A stretch of 56,977 nt of DNA. It comes from Chlorobaculum thiosulfatiphilum (GTDB lineage: Bacteria > Bacteroidota > Chlorobiia > Chlorobiales > Chlorobiaceae). The stretch lies in the NCBI RefSeq assembly GCF_006265165.1, contig NZ_VDCH01000015.1, positions 1-56,977 of the forward strand, read 5' to 3'. Positions 56,939 through 56,977 of the stretch are shown piece by piece. Numbering within the stretch: the stretch's first letter is position 1; each line of letters begins with the position of its first letter. The translations under genes and the position numbers were made by a program. The notes under the pieces were generated by a model. The model made no database searches, had not been told where the DNA came from, and worked only from the letters and a program-made list of their open reading frames with translations.

Positions 56939-56977
56939 AGCGAACATTGGGATGATCAAACAGTTTTTCGACTTTGC

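Overview
The window reads as chromosomal DNA of a green sulfur bacterium (Chlorobiaceae, Chlorobaculum/Chlorobium type). The grounds are high GC, a compact nifH-nifI1-nifI2-nifD-nifK-nifE-nifN-nifB operon with two PII-like genes and a NifB carrying a NifX-like tail, an anaerobe-type NifD with a long insertion, a bacillithiol gene (bshC), a short primary sigma factor, and Omp85/LptFG/TonB outer-membrane genes. No photosynthesis gene is present, so the assignment is an inference from gene order and protein character.

Layout. 1-5 kb: end of an unknown gene, then phosphoketolase and acetate kinase (a carbon shunt through acetyl phosphate) and hypoxanthine phosphoribosyltransferase. 5.2-8 kb: nifV and nifA. 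8-11.2 kb: a lower-GC accessory insertion with an AIPR-family putative phage-defence protein, an integron attC-like site and a pentapeptide-type repeat protein. 11.2-20.7 kb: a sigma-54 promoter and the nif operon, ending with a [2Fe-2S] ferredoxin. 20.7-24.9 kb: a molybdenum block (TonB-dependent receptor, modE, modA), with two ModE-like palindromes before the receptor. 25-29.8 kb: a hybrid histidine kinase and a CheB-CheR-PAS fusion. 30-34.5 kb: rel/spoT and uvrB. 34.8-39.7 kb: M16 lipoprotein peptidase, LptF/G permease, SAM hydrolase. 39.9-46.3 kb: primary sigma factor, valS, clpP, thyX, accD. 46.4-51.7 kb: patatin-Omp85 protein, surE, bshC. 51.8-54.8 kb: cytochrome c maturation pair, a small HTH regulator and a haem-binding protein. 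54.9-57 kb: LOG-family protein, trpG/pabA, and an AT-rich unknown gene.

The nif and Mo blocks form one functional unit. NifV makes homocitrate, NifB makes the cofactor precursor, NifEN matures it, NifHDK is the enzyme, NifI1/I2 give post-translational ammonium control, and NifA with sigma-54 drives transcription. The receptor/ModE/ModA block supplies and senses molybdate.

The least explained feature is a family of short intergenic arrays with an exact 9-bp period and a GTC(C) core (or its complement GGAC). They occur at seven sites, and three of them sit beside a GC-rich hairpin just after a stop codon. Other unusual signals are the AIPR/attC-like insertion inside the nif regulon, a hairpin between nifK and nifE, the paired ModE-like sites, and an orphan hairpin-terminator pair between uvrB and the M16 peptidase gene.
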